Assembly: GCA_937863995.1 (NCBI GenBank)
Contig: CALMIK010000046.1
Span: 62,001 to 126,000 of the forward strand
DNA length: 64,000 nucleotides
Origin: an uncultured Chelatococcus sp.
GTDB lineage: Bacteria > Pseudomonadota > Alphaproteobacteria > Rhizobiales > Beijerinckiaceae
Reading direction: 5' to 3'
Part shown: one piece after another, positions 8,461 to 17,196 of the stretch
Numbering within the stretch: the first letter of the stretch is position 1
How the letters are laid out: every line of letters begins with the position of its first letter
Translations under genes and position numbers: made by a program
The notes under the pieces: generated by a model
Told to the model about the DNA's origin: nothing
What the model saw: the letters and a program-made list of their open reading frames with translations, nothing else
The model's database searches: none

Positions 8461-9498
8461 TCATTTCTGCATGAATGCGAGCCAGCGCTTTTCCGCCGCT
8501 TCTCCCGCCGGAGACGCCCACCATGCCGCGTCGAGAGGCACCTGCACGGCAATGTTCGCGGGAGCGGTCGTGAGCGTGTTCAGCCGCTTGGGTTCCATGA
8601 AGGCCGCGAAATTCGTATTCAGCGGTCCCGTCGTATAGGCCGTGGCCCACGCCGCCTGCCCTTTCGGCTCCAGAAGCGCGTTGATGAGCTTCATGGACAC
8701 TTCCTTGTTGGCCGTTCCCTTCAGAACGCCGAGGCACGTGTATTCCATGATGGCCTGGTTACGGGTGAACGCCGCCGCTCCCCCTTCGCCAACGACAGTC
8801 GCCGCGCGTCCGTCCCACAGAGGCAGCATATCGACCTCCTTGTCGAACAGGAGCTGCGTCGTTTCCGCGCCGGAAGTCCACCACACGGCGACGTGGGGCT
8901 TGATCTCCTCGAGCTTCTTGTACGCCCTGTCGACATCGAGAGGATAGAGGTTCTCAGGCTTGACACCATCGGCAAGCAGGGCAATCTCGAGCATCGGACG
9001 GGCATAGTTGCGCAGCGCGCGACGTCCCGGGAACTTCTTGACATCCCAGAAGTCGGCCCAGCTCTGGGGGCCGTTCTGGCCGAACGTGTCGGTGTTGTAG
9101 GCAAGCACCGTCGCGTAGGCGGACAGGCCGATGGAATGCTCTTTCTTGAACGCTTCCGGGACGCCCGCGGCATTCGGAATTTGCGCGTAGTCGAGCGGCT
9201 CCAGCAATCCTTCCGCCACGCCGCGCGCGCAATAGCCTGCCGAGGCATCGAAGACATCCCAGGTCGGCTTGCCGGACAGAACCTGCGCCTTGATCACCGG
9301 ATAGCGATCGGCGTTAGCGTCGGTCACAACCCGGATGCCGAGCTTTTCTTCGGCCGGCCGGATGAGCGCCTTGGTCAGCTCTTCGAGGATGGTGCCTCCG
9401 TCTGTCGCATAGGTAACGACATCCCGCGCGAAGGCTGTGGCGGAAAGGGTGGCAGCCAGGCTGACACCCAGGATGAAGGAACGGCCAATTTTATGCAT
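8461..9498 (-). CDS. Periplasmic solute-binding protein of a polyamine-type ABC transporter
   Basis: A 345-residue secreted protein. The signal peptide is visible as MHKIGRSFILGVSLAATLSA followed by an AFA cleavage site near residue 24. The mature part, beginning RDVVTYATDGGTILEEL, resembles the PotD/extracellular solute-binding family 1. The ATG at 9498 is preceded by AGGGGAAT; the frame is open further upstream but the signal peptide fixes this start. First gene of the Pot-like operon and divergent from the MmgE/PrpD gene, so both may answer to the same substrate. Confidence 0.85.
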   Translation of the reverse strand: MHKIGRSFILGVSLAATLSATAFARDVVTYATDGGTILEELTKALIRPAEEKLGIRVVTDANADRYPVIKAQVLSGKPTWDVFDASAGYCARGVAEGLLEPLDYAQIPNAAGVPEAFKKEHSIGLSAYATVLAYNTDTFGQNGPQSWADFWDVKKFPGRRALRNYARPMLEIALLADGVKPENLYPLDVDRAYKKLEEIKPHVAVWWTSGAETTQLLFDKEVDMLPLWDGRAATVVGEGGAAAFTRNQAIMEYTCLGVLKGTANKEVSMKLINALLEPKGQAAWATAYTTGPLNTNFAAFMEPKRLNTLTTAPANIAVQVPLDAAWWASPAGEAAEKRWLAFMQK

Positions 9499-9871
9499 GT
9501 CTATTCCCCTTCTGGATTTTTGTGCATGTACGCTACAGCGAGGGGTGGCGCCGATAACAATAAAAAGAATGAGACACGTCATAACTTCTGGTTCTGGCTG
9601 CCCGTGGGCGCGCCTGTGCGGCGGTCGGCCACGCATGCCTTGGCCCCGCACGCGCATTGTGGCCCCGATCGGCTGGCGGAAACAGCCCAAGATTCAGGCG
9701 GAAGAGACTAAAAGCAAGGCTTATCGGACACGTAGCAAAGCCTATTGGCTGCTGCCGCGCGGGCTGCCTATGCTTCGGCCGATCCTCTCTGCGGAAGTCA
9801 GGGTCGGGATGAATTCATCGCTGAAACCGCCCTTCCGATCCATCATCCTCACGCGGCCCAAGGAGTTGCCG
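9499..9871. promoter_or_regulatory. Divergent intergenic region between the Pot-like operon and the MmgE/PrpD gene
   Basis: This 373-bp gap must hold both promoters. The only structure I see is a short inverted repeat, AGGCTT (9717-9722) and AAGCCT (9738-9743). Frames stay open through it on both strands but lack ribosome sites and family similarity, so I read it as non-coding. Confidence 0.4.
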
Positions 9872-11308
9872 ATGATGACGTCCCACAGCTCGCATTCCGA
9901 TCTGCTTTCCGACTGGATCGAGAACCTCGACATCGCCCAGATCCCCGACGACGCCAAGGATGCCGCGAAGAACTGCCTGATCGACGCAGTTGCCTGCATG
10001 GTAGGCGGCATCCATCTGGAATCGTCGCGCGTGGTGCTGGAGGTTCTCACCGAATCCGGAAGCGGCAATCAGGTCGCCGTGCCTGGCGCGGCGGATCGGC
10101 TCGGCGTTCTGGATGCGGCATGGCTTGGCGGGCACACCGCGAACGCACTCGATTTCGATGATTGTTTTCGCGATGGCGCGCCGTCGCATCCGGGCGCGAC
10201 GATCATTCCGCCCGCGCTCGCCATCGCGGAGGCGAGAAACGCCGATGGCGCGGCGCTGCTGAAGGCGATCGTGGCCGGTTATGAGGTTTCGCTCAGAATC
10301 GGGCGCGCGCTCGACGCCAGCCCCGCCCGCAAGGCGGACGTGATGGGTTACGGCACCTGGCAGACGTTCGGGGCAGCCGTTGCGGGGGCGAGCATCCTGG
10401 GTCTCGACGCCGCCCGTATACGCTCGGCCTTCGGCATCGCCGCGATGCAGGCGCCAGTCCCCGGCGTGCGCAAGGCGGTGGAGGGGTTGCGGCCCTATGG
10501 ATGGATCAAGAATGCCTATGGCGCAGCCTCATACGCCGGGCTGCTATCGGCGCTGCTTGCCGAAAAAGGCTTTCACGGACACCAGCAAGTTCTGGAAGGA
10601 CCGTATGGCTTCTGGATCATGTCCGGCTCCGACCGGCACGACGCCGAGGGCTACCGCGAACTCGGCGAGGACTGGATGGTCCGGCGCGTCGAGTTCAAGC
10701 CTTACGCGTGTTGTCGCTGGTCGCACACCGCGATCGAGGGACTGGCCAATTTGCGCCAGGGCCTCGATGCCGGCGATGTCGCCCGTGTGGATATCTACGG
10801 CTTCGGCGAATTCCATACCGCGCTCGGAGGCGAATTGCCGTCGACGATCGTCGATGCGCAGTTCAACGCCCCTTACCTGGGTGCGCTCGAACTGATGGAC
10901 CGCTCGCCGGCCCGCGGCCTGGCCGAGCGCGATCTCAACGACCCGCAAGTGCTTGAGATGGCCTCCCGTATCCATCTGCACCACGAGCCTGCCTTTGACG
11001 CCGCCCACCACCGGGCGATGTCCACGCCGGTGCGCGTCGTGCTGACGACGGCGGACGGCGCGACACGCGAGACCTACATCGAGGAACCGCCGACAAGCGT
11101 GAAGCGCGGCGGCTTCAGCCGCGCGCAGATCTGCGAGAAATTCCTCACCGTCTGCAGCCCGATCCTCGGCGACACGCGCGCCACTACCGCCCTCGCCTCC
11201 ATGCTGGATCTCGAACATTCCGATGCCCGGACGCTGGCCGGCTTGCTGTCGGCCCCCGCCGGCACGGCGTCCCTCCTGCCCGATCGGGGCATTCCCGACC
11301 GCGACTGA
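9872..11308 (+). CDS. MmgE/PrpD family protein
   Basis: A 478-residue protein of the MmgE/PrpD family (2-methylcitrate dehydratase, cis-aconitate decarboxylase and relatives). Supporting stretches are CLIDAVACMVGG near residue 35, GHTANALDFDDCF near residue 90 with the conserved Asp pair, HPGATIIPPALA, and YGWIKNAYGAASYAGL mid-protein. AAGGAG lies 6 nt before the ATG, which fixes the start; the frame is open to 9437 but has no site there. Family members dehydrate or decarboxylate hydroxy- or unsaturated polycarboxylates. Here it is paired with a DAO-type oxidase 16 bp downstream and a divergent polyamine-type transporter. Exact reaction unknown. Confidence 0.85.
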   Translation: MMTSHSSHSDLLSDWIENLDIAQIPDDAKDAAKNCLIDAVACMVGGIHLESSRVVLEVLTESGSGNQVAVPGAADRLGVLDAAWLGGHTANALDFDDCFRDGAPSHPGATIIPPALAIAEARNADGAALLKAIVAGYEVSLRIGRALDASPARKADVMGYGTWQTFGAAVAGASILGLDAARIRSAFGIAAMQAPVPGVRKAVEGLRPYGWIKNAYGAASYAGLLSALLAEKGFHGHQQVLEGPYGFWIMSGSDRHDAEGYRELGEDWMVRRVEFKPYACCRWSHTAIEGLANLRQGLDAGDVARVDIYGFGEFHTALGGELPSTIVDAQFNAPYLGALELMDRSPARGLAERDLNDPQVLEMASRIHLHHEPAFDAAHHRAMSTPVRVVLTTADGATRETYIEEPPTSVKRGGFSRAQICEKFLTVCSPILGDTRATTALASMLDLEHSDARTLAGLLSAPAGTASLLPDRGIPDRD

Positions 11309-11324
11309 CCGAAAGCCTTGATCC

Positions 11325-12605
11325 ATGAAGATGGTGCCTTACTGGTTGGATACCCGCGCCCCGTTCAGTTCCCCGGCCCGTGAGCCCATCGAGGGCCGGG
11401 CCGATGTCGTCGTGATCGGCGGCGGCTTCACCGGCTTGTCGTGTGCGCTCGCCGTCGCGAAAAAGGGCGCCAGCGTGGTCCTGCTGGAGGCCGACATCGT
11501 CGGCGGCGCGGCCTCCGGCCGCAACGGCGGACAATGCAACACCGGCTTTTTCCACGACTACGCCACCGCCATGAGGCAGCTCGGACGCGAGACGGCGCGC
11601 AAGATCTATCAAAGCTACAACGACGCCGTGGACACCGTGGAGCGCATCGTCACCGAGGAAGGCATCGACTGCTCCTTCCGCAGGGTCGGCAAGCTGAAAC
11701 TCGCCATGTCGCCCAAGGCCTTCGATGGCTTCAAGTCTTACGTGGATCTCGTGAACCGGGAAGCGGATCCGGATGTCTATACGGTGCCGGCCAATCGGAT
11801 AGGGGAGGAAATCGGCTCCGACATGTTCCATGGCGGCGTGATCTACCCGAAAAGCGCGATGCTGCATGTCGGCCGCTTCACCGTCGGCATGGCGGAGGCG
11901 GCGACGCGCCACGGCGCGCGCATTCACGAGCACACGCCCGTTATCGGACTGACCCGCCTGAACGGCCGGCGCTACAGGGTGGAGACGGCAAGGGGCAGCA
12001 TCGAGGCGGATCAGGTCGTCATCGCCACCGGCATCTCGGCAAAGGGGCCCTTCGCCTATTTCCGCCGGCGCATCGTCCCCATCGGCAGCTTTGTGATCGC
12101 GACCGAGCCGCTGCCGCAATCCGTGATCGACAACCTCATCCCGAAGCACCGCACCGTCACCGTGGCCAAGGGACTAGGGCATTACTATCGCATCTCGCCG
12201 GACAACAGGATCATTTTCGGCGGAAGGGCGCAATTCGCCGTGTCCTCACCCAAGGTCGACAGGAAGGGCGGCGACATCCTCGTCAAATCGCTGCGCGAGA
12301 TTCATCCGCAGCTCGAAAACGTCGGCGTCGATTATTGCTGGGGCGGCATGATCGAGGTCACGCGTGACCGGTTCGCGCGGGCGGGCGAGCATGAGGGCAT
12401 GTATTATTCGCTGGGCTATAGCGGCAGCGGCGTGCAGGAGGCCACCCACATGGGCACGGTCCTCGCGCGGATGCTCGATGGCGACGCCACCGCCAATCCC
12501 TATGGCTCGCTGAACTGGCCCGCCATTCCCGGCCATTTCGGCACGCCCTGGTTCCTGCCGTTCGTGGGCGCATGGTACAAGGCCAAGGAACTCCTCGGCA
12601 AATGA
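11325..12605 (+). CDS. FAD-dependent oxidoreductase (gamma-glutamylputrescine oxidase/DadA-like)
   Basis: A 426-residue DAO-family flavoenzyme. The FAD fold is VVVIGGGFTGLSCALAV near residue 28, followed by a loop GGAASGRNGGQCNTGF, typical of the PuuB/DadA branch. Near the C-terminus YSLGYSGSGVQEATHMG closes the FAD site. The family oxidises amines such as gamma-glutamylputrescine or D-amino acids. It lies 16 bp after the MmgE/PrpD gene, so one operon; the divergent polyamine-type transporter makes a putrescine-derived or other amine substrate plausible, though not shown. Confidence 0.82.
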   Translation: MKMVPYWLDTRAPFSSPAREPIEGRADVVVIGGGFTGLSCALAVAKKGASVVLLEADIVGGAASGRNGGQCNTGFFHDYATAMRQLGRETARKIYQSYNDAVDTVERIVTEEGIDCSFRRVGKLKLAMSPKAFDGFKSYVDLVNREADPDVYTVPANRIGEEIGSDMFHGGVIYPKSAMLHVGRFTVGMAEAATRHGARIHEHTPVIGLTRLNGRRYRVETARGSIEADQVVIATGISAKGPFAYFRRRIVPIGSFVIATEPLPQSVIDNLIPKHRTVTVAKGLGHYYRISPDNRIIFGGRAQFAVSSPKVDRKGGDILVKSLREIHPQLENVGVDYCWGGMIEVTRDRFARAGEHEGMYYSLGYSGSGVQEATHMGTVLARMLDGDATANPYGSLNWPAIPGHFGTPWFLPFVGAWYKAKELLGK

Positions 12606-12681
12606 CCGCGCACGCCGCGTCGACAAGGCGAGGCGCACTCGGGATGGTCGCGGCCGGTCCTCATCTTGCCGGCGCGGGAGG

Positions 12682-13593
12682 CTATCCCGCTTCCGGCAAA
12701 CGCTTGCGGGGAGCGATGACGACGAATGCGGCGGTCGTCATCAGCAGCAGGCCGGCGAGATCCGCGACTGTCGGCCGCTCGCCGAGCAACAGCACCGCTC
12801 CCGCGACGCCAATCGGCGGCACCATCAACGTGCCGAGGCTCACCGTGCCGACCGGCAGCCGCGACAGGGCCTTGATCCAGAGCACGTAGCCGATCGCCTG
12901 CGACAGCAGCACGTGGTAGGCGAACGCCACTACGGTCTCCGGTCTCAGTGCGGCCGGCAGCGTCGGATTCTCGAACAGCATCATACCCGCTGCCGCGCAG
13001 GCGGCGCCGATCATCAGTTGCCACGCAACCGTCGTTACTGCCGGCGCATCCACCGGGAAGCGCTTGACGACGATGGCGCCGAGCGCCCACGAAATGCCGG
13101 CGAGCAGCGCATAGATCAGCCCGACCGGGAAATCGTTGGCCCGCACCAGCGGCCAGCACAGCACCGCCAGCCCTGCCACGCCGAGCAGGAGCCCGAGACG
13201 CCGGCGCTCGTCGAGCGGCTCGCGCAGCAGGAACCGCGCAAGCAGCACCGTCCAGATCGGCATCATGTAAGTGACGATCGCCGCGCGCGAGGTAGGCCCC
13301 GCGAGCTGGGCGAACGACAGCAGGATGTTGAAGCCGCCGATGGACAGCAGCCCGGCAGCGGCGAGTTGCACCCACTGCGAGCGCCGCACCACAAGCGACT
13401 GCCCGCTCGCAAGCGCGATGACCATCAGGCACAGGCCGCCCAGCGCCATCCCCCCGGCGCGCATGGTCCACGGCGGCAGCTCCTCGAGCAAGATCCTTAC
13501 CGCCGGCCAGTTGCCGCCCCACAGCACGGCGAGCAGCGGCACGGATGCGTAATAAAGTCGATTGCCCGCCGTGGGTCCCATGGCCGCATACAT
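12682..13593 (-). CDS. EamA/DMT family transporter
   Basis: A 303-residue membrane protein with about ten hydrophobic segments in two repeated halves, each ending in a Gly/Pro-rich helix such as GLLSIGGFNILLSFAQLAG and VSLGTLMVPPIGVAGAVLL. This is the EamA (DMT) layout of metabolite exporters. The ATG at 13593 is preceded by GGAGG. It is divergent from an IclR gene across a 299-bp region with two matching operators, so IclR control is likely. The cargo is unknown. Confidence 0.82.
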   Translation of the reverse strand: MYAAMGPTAGNRLYYASVPLLAVLWGGNWPAVRILLEELPPWTMRAGGMALGGLCLMVIALASGQSLVVRRSQWVQLAAAGLLSIGGFNILLSFAQLAGPTSRAAIVTYMMPIWTVLLARFLLREPLDERRRLGLLLGVAGLAVLCWPLVRANDFPVGLIYALLAGISWALGAIVVKRFPVDAPAVTTVAWQLMIGAACAAAGMMLFENPTLPAALRPETVVAFAYHVLLSQAIGYVLWIKALSRLPVGTVSLGTLMVPPIGVAGAVLLLGERPTVADLAGLLLMTTAAFVVIAPRKRLPEAG

Positions 13594-13660
13594 CCGCCGC
13601 CTCCAATCCCCTCGCATGCGATCGGCATCAAGCCGCATCGCACGGGGGCCTCCCTTGATT

Positions 13661-13697
13661 GTGTCATTCTATGACATCATTATTCATATAATGACAC
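13661..13697. promoter_or_regulatory. Operator 1 of the eamA/iclR divergent region
   Basis: Perfect arms GTGTCATT (13661-13668) and AATGACAC (13690-13697) span 37 bp. A nested 15-bp palindrome, TGTCAT-TCT-ATGACA, covers 13662-13676. It sits 68 bp upstream of the EamA start. A twin with the same arm length and overall span is at 13816-13852. Confidence 0.6.
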
Positions 13698-13815
13698 GGA
13701 GTATTGCCCGCGCCAAGAGCGAGCGCCCGGAAAATGCCGCGGGACGCGCGGTCATGCTCGCCGCGCCGGCGGGTGCGGGCATCGGTCCGAGAAGTGGTTG
13801 CGGGAACGGGAGCGT

Positions 13816-13852
13816 GTGTTATCCTACAACATCTGATGCCATCTGATAACAC
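13816..13852. promoter_or_regulatory. Operator 2 of the eamA/iclR divergent region
   Basis: Arms GTGTTATC (13816-13823) and GATAACAC (13845-13852) again span exactly 37 bp. The first half contains TGTT-N7-AACA, the same 15-bp sub-site as operator 1. It ends 40 bp before the IclR start codon, a position suited to autorepression. Confidence 0.6.
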
Positions 13853-13892
13853 TTGCGTCATCCAGCAACACTTGCCCGCCAGGGAGGAACGC

Positions 13893-14747
13893 GTGCCGCC
13901 TGATCGCGCCCCCCGGCCCGGAAGTCCGGGCGCAGCTTCCCGTTCCGTGCAGGCCAAACCCGGCGTGCCACCGGTGCGCGCAGTGGAACGCGCGGTCGCG
14001 CTTCTCAAGGCCTTTGGCATCGACCGCCCCCACCTCACCTTGACCGAGCTCGCCCAGCGCGCGGATCTCGACAAGGGCACGGCCCGCCGCCTGTTACATA
14101 CGCTACTGGGAACCGGCCTCGTGGCTTTCGATCCGAACGCGCAGCTCTACAGGCTTGGCGCGGATCTGGTCGAACTGGCTTCCGCCGTGCCGCTCGGCGA
14201 CGACTTGCGCGAAGTGGCGGCACCCATCATCGCGGAAGTGGCGGAAAAAACCGGCGCAAGTGCCTTCCTTTGGGTGCCCCACGATGACGGCGCCATCTGC
14301 GTCGACCGGGTACGGACGCGGATGCTGCACATCGACGCGACTTGGTTCAGGGTTGGCGCCCGCAGCCCGCTCAACTGCGGCGCCGGCCCCCGCGTCATCC
14401 TGGCCCACGTATCCGACGAGGTCCGCGAACGCGTGCTCGCCGGCCCGCTCCCGCAGCGGACCGCCTATAGCGAAACCTCCGCCCCAAAACTGCGCGAGGC
14501 GGCGGCGGTCATCCGCGACAGGGGCTGGGAACTAGCGATCAACGATTTCTTCGTCGGTCTCGCCGCCGTTGGCGTGCCGATCTTCGACCGCGTCGGCAAC
14601 TTCGCGGGCGCTCTCAGCATCACCAGCCTGAACGATCGCCTGGTCGAGAACGGAAACGCGCGCCATCTCGACATTCTGCGCGAAGCCGCCCAACAGATCG
14701 GCGCGCTCCTGAAGCCCGGGCCGGTAGAGTCCGGCAGCTCGCGGTAA
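13893..14747 (+). CDS. IclR family transcriptional regulator
   Basis: A 284-residue regulator. The N-terminal winged helix-turn-helix spans about residues 30-90 (AVERAVALLKAFG, then LTELAQRADLDKGTARRLLH as helix-turn-helix), followed by the IclR effector domain, which ends with GVPIFDRVGNFAGALSITS. I use the GTG at 13893 because GGGAGGAAC lies 2-8 nt upstream; ATGs farther upstream would add sequence that overlaps operator 2. It probably represses itself and the divergent EamA exporter. Confidence 0.82.
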   Translation: MPPDRAPRPGSPGAASRSVQAKPGVPPVRAVERAVALLKAFGIDRPHLTLTELAQRADLDKGTARRLLHTLLGTGLVAFDPNAQLYRLGADLVELASAVPLGDDLREVAAPIIAEVAEKTGASAFLWVPHDDGAICVDRVRTRMLHIDATWFRVGARSPLNCGAGPRVILAHVSDEVRERVLAGPLPQRTAYSETSAPKLREAAAVIRDRGWELAINDFFVGLAAVGVPIFDRVGNFAGALSITSLNDRLVENGNARHLDILREAAQQIGALLKPGPVESGSSR

Positions 14748-14822
14748 ACCGGAGCCTGCCCAAACGAATACGAAGCTCGCAGACCGCCGATGTCGCGGAA
14801 ATCGTGGCGCGACAGCAGGATG

Positions 14823-16124
14823 TCAGCCGTAACGTCGTTGCGCCTCTATCGCCAGACCGAGGCCCACTGCGCCGAACCGGTCGCCGTCGATGGCCGAGGC
14901 ATTGTCGAACGGCGACAGAATCGCGCCGCGCACGCCCGGTATCAGGCTGGTTCCGCCGGTGAAGAAGACAAAGTCGATGTCGGCGGGCGTCAGCCCCGCA
15001 TTGGCGACGCATGCGCGCGCGGTCGCGGCGAGCCGCGCGCACAGCGGCCCGGTGAACGCGTCGAACGCCGCGCGCGTCGCGCCGATCGCGAGATCGGGCT
15101 CGACCCACGCCATGGGCGTCCGCACATCCTCCCGGTCCGAAAGCGCGATCTTGGCCTCCTCCACCGCGATCAGCACGCTGTGGCCGCGGCGTGTATCCAC
15201 CACCTGCATGAGGCGCTCGATGAGAGCGGGCTCCCGCGCATCGAAACGCACTTCCCTCAGTTCGTCCATGCGGCGCGGATCGTAGAGCTGGTGCACGCTC
15301 GACCACGTCGACAGGTCCCAGTAGGGGGCCGAGGGCACCTCGATATCGCCGCGCTTCATCAGCGTGCGATAGCCGAAGCCGGGCATGAAGGCGTTCATGC
15401 TCAGCTGCCGGTCGAAATCGGTTCCGCCCAGGCGCACGCCGTCGTTCGCGAGAATATCCCCTTCCCGCTCCGCCGACGATTGCGCCCCTCTGCCGAGCCG
15501 CACCACCGTGAAGTCCGAGGTTCCGCCGCCGATATCGGCGATGATCGCGATTTTCTCCCCCGACACGTGCCGGCGCTCGAAATCCAGCGCCGCCGCGACG
15601 GGTTCGTACTGGAAACTGACGTCGCGGAAGCCAATGGCCCGGGCCACGCCGCGCAAAGTTTCCTCGGCGTGATCGTCGGCCTGCGCGTCGTCATCGACGA
15701 AATGCACCGGCCGCCCGAGCACGACCGCCTCCAGCGGCGCGGCTTCCGTTTCCTCGGCGCGCCGCTTCAGCTCCGTCAGGAAAAGACCGATCACCTCCGA
15801 AAAGCGGATGCGGCGGCGGTAAACCGCCGTGCGTTCCTCGATCAGCGACGAGCCCAGGATCGATTTTAACGACCGCATCAGGCGCCCGGTGACACCTTCC
15901 GTGTACGCCGTCACCGCCGCGCGCCCGATCAGAAGGGCCGATTGCGCCTCCGCGCCGAAGAAGACGGCGCTGGGCACGGTGGCGTGCCCGGCCTCCAGCG
16001 CGATCAGGCGCGGCCCCGCCGGGCCATGAACGCCCAGCGTCGAATTCGATGTACCGAAGTCAAGCCCGCAGGCCAGCCGGGAAACCGGCGGGCCGGCCCG
16101 CTCCGCATTGTGCCGGATGCTCAT
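14823..16124 (-). CDS. Hsp70-like ATPase (YegD-like)
   Basis: A 433-residue actin/Hsp70-fold protein. Phosphate loop 1 is CGLDFGTSNSTLGV near residue 20; phosphate loop 2 is IADIGGGTSDFTVVRLG near residue 195; the adenosine-binding segment is FFTGGTSLIPGVR near residue 400. At this length it has the ATPase domain but no full substrate-binding domain, which is the YegD pattern. Function in this family is poorly known; a role in protein folding or complex assembly is inferred. A GTG two codons upstream (16130) is an alternative start. Confidence 0.8.
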   Translation of the reverse strand: MSIRHNAERAGPPVSRLACGLDFGTSNSTLGVHGPAGPRLIALEAGHATVPSAVFFGAEAQSALLIGRAAVTAYTEGVTGRLMRSLKSILGSSLIEERTAVYRRRIRFSEVIGLFLTELKRRAEETEAAPLEAVVLGRPVHFVDDDAQADDHAEETLRGVARAIGFRDVSFQYEPVAAALDFERRHVSGEKIAIIADIGGGTSDFTVVRLGRGAQSSAEREGDILANDGVRLGGTDFDRQLSMNAFMPGFGYRTLMKRGDIEVPSAPYWDLSTWSSVHQLYDPRRMDELREVRFDAREPALIERLMQVVDTRRGHSVLIAVEEAKIALSDREDVRTPMAWVEPDLAIGATRAAFDAFTGPLCARLAATARACVANAGLTPADIDFVFFTGGTSLIPGVRGAILSPFDNASAIDGDRFGAVGLGLAIEAQRRYG

Positions 16125-16257
16125 GACCACTCTCGCGAAAACATGGGCCGTGCATCAAAATCGCGCGCATGTCAATGTCGCGAGGGCCTGTCCGTTTCCC
16201 GAACAGGCACGTTTGCCGGGAGTTTCCACCACCTGACCGAGCGGCAGATGGATGAGA

Positions 16258-16962
16258 TCAGACGGCGCGGGTGATGCCGCCATCGACGCGGATGTTCTGA
16301 CCGGTGATGTAGGCGGCGCCGTCGGATGCGAGGAAGGAGATCGTCGCCGCGATTTCCTCGGCTGTGCCGTAACGGTTCAGCGGCACGCTGTCGCGGCGCT
16401 CGTCGGTCTCCGGCAGGCTGTCGATCCAGCCCGGCAGCACGTTGTTCATGCGGATATTGTCGGCCGCATAGGTGTCCGCGAAAACCTTGGTGAAGGATGC
16501 AAGGCCCGCGCGCGCCACCGCCGACGTCGGGAACATCGCGCTCGGCTCGAACGCCCACGCCGTCGAGATGTTGATGATGACGCCGCCCTTCTGCTGCTGC
16601 ATGACGGGCGTGACCAGGCGCGTGGGCCGGACGGCGTTCAGGAAGTACGTGTCGATGCCGGCGTGCCAGTCTTCGTCGGTAATGTCGAGAATTTGCTTGC
16701 GCGGGCCGTGGCCGGCGCTGTTGACCAGCGCGTCGATGCGGCCCCAGCGCTCGAGCGTGCCGTCCACAAGGCGCTTCAGGTCGCCGATCAACTGGTTGGA
16801 GCCGGTCACGCCGAAGCCGCCGAGCTCGTCCGCCAGCGCCTCGCCCTTGCCGGACGACGACAGGATCGCAACCTTGAAGCCATCGGCGGCCAGCCGGCGT
16901 GCCGCCGCCGCGCCCATGCCGCTGCCGCCGGCGGTAACGATTGCTACTTTTTCCACTGACAT
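16258..16962 (-). CDS. SDR-family protein with replaced catalytic Tyr and Lys
   Basis: A 234-residue Rossmann-fold protein. The cofactor loop is TAGGSGMG at residues 10-17, NSAG is at 81-84 and the conserved C-terminal YITGQNIRVDGG is present, so the fold is classical SDR. The active site is not: where YxxxK is expected the sequence is S147-A-V-A-R151, followed by the usual AGL. The upstream Ser motif is NISTAW. A loss of oxidoreductase activity, or a different reaction, is possible. It stands alone, 234 bp downstream of the aldehyde dehydrogenase gene on the same strand. Confidence 0.78.
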   Translation of the reverse strand: MSVEKVAIVTAGGSGMGAAAARRLAADGFKVAILSSSGKGEALADELGGFGVTGSNQLIGDLKRLVDGTLERWGRIDALVNSAGHGPRKQILDITDEDWHAGIDTYFLNAVRPTRLVTPVMQQQKGGVIINISTAWAFEPSAMFPTSAVARAGLASFTKVFADTYAADNIRMNNVLPGWIDSLPETDERRDSVPLNRYGTAEEIAATISFLASDGAAYITGQNIRVDGGITRAV

Positions 16963-17147
16963 ATGAGACTTCCCGTTTCTGAGCGTTTCGACGGCCAGCG
17001 CCGTCAGCCTGAAATTGCCGTCTGCCTAAAATTCATACGTATCAATATCATCCTGGCGGCACGACGACGAGCCGGATCTGCTTCCGCCGCCCCGGCGAGG
17101 TCGCGTTGCACCGCAAGGCTGGAAAGCAGATCCCCCAATAGATAACC

Positions 17148-17164
17148 GCGGGCTTACCGCCCGC
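17148..17164 (-). terminator. GC-rich hairpin after the aldehyde dehydrogenase gene
   Basis: GCGGGC and GCCCGC pair around a 5-nt loop 33 bp past the stop of the 17197 gene. There is no T-run on the minus strand after it, so if it terminates it would need Rho or fold-back only. The rest of the gap 16963-17196 shows nothing else. Confidence 0.3.
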
Positions 17165-17196
17165 AGTCCGCTTTTTATTGCATTGTCGAGACCGCT

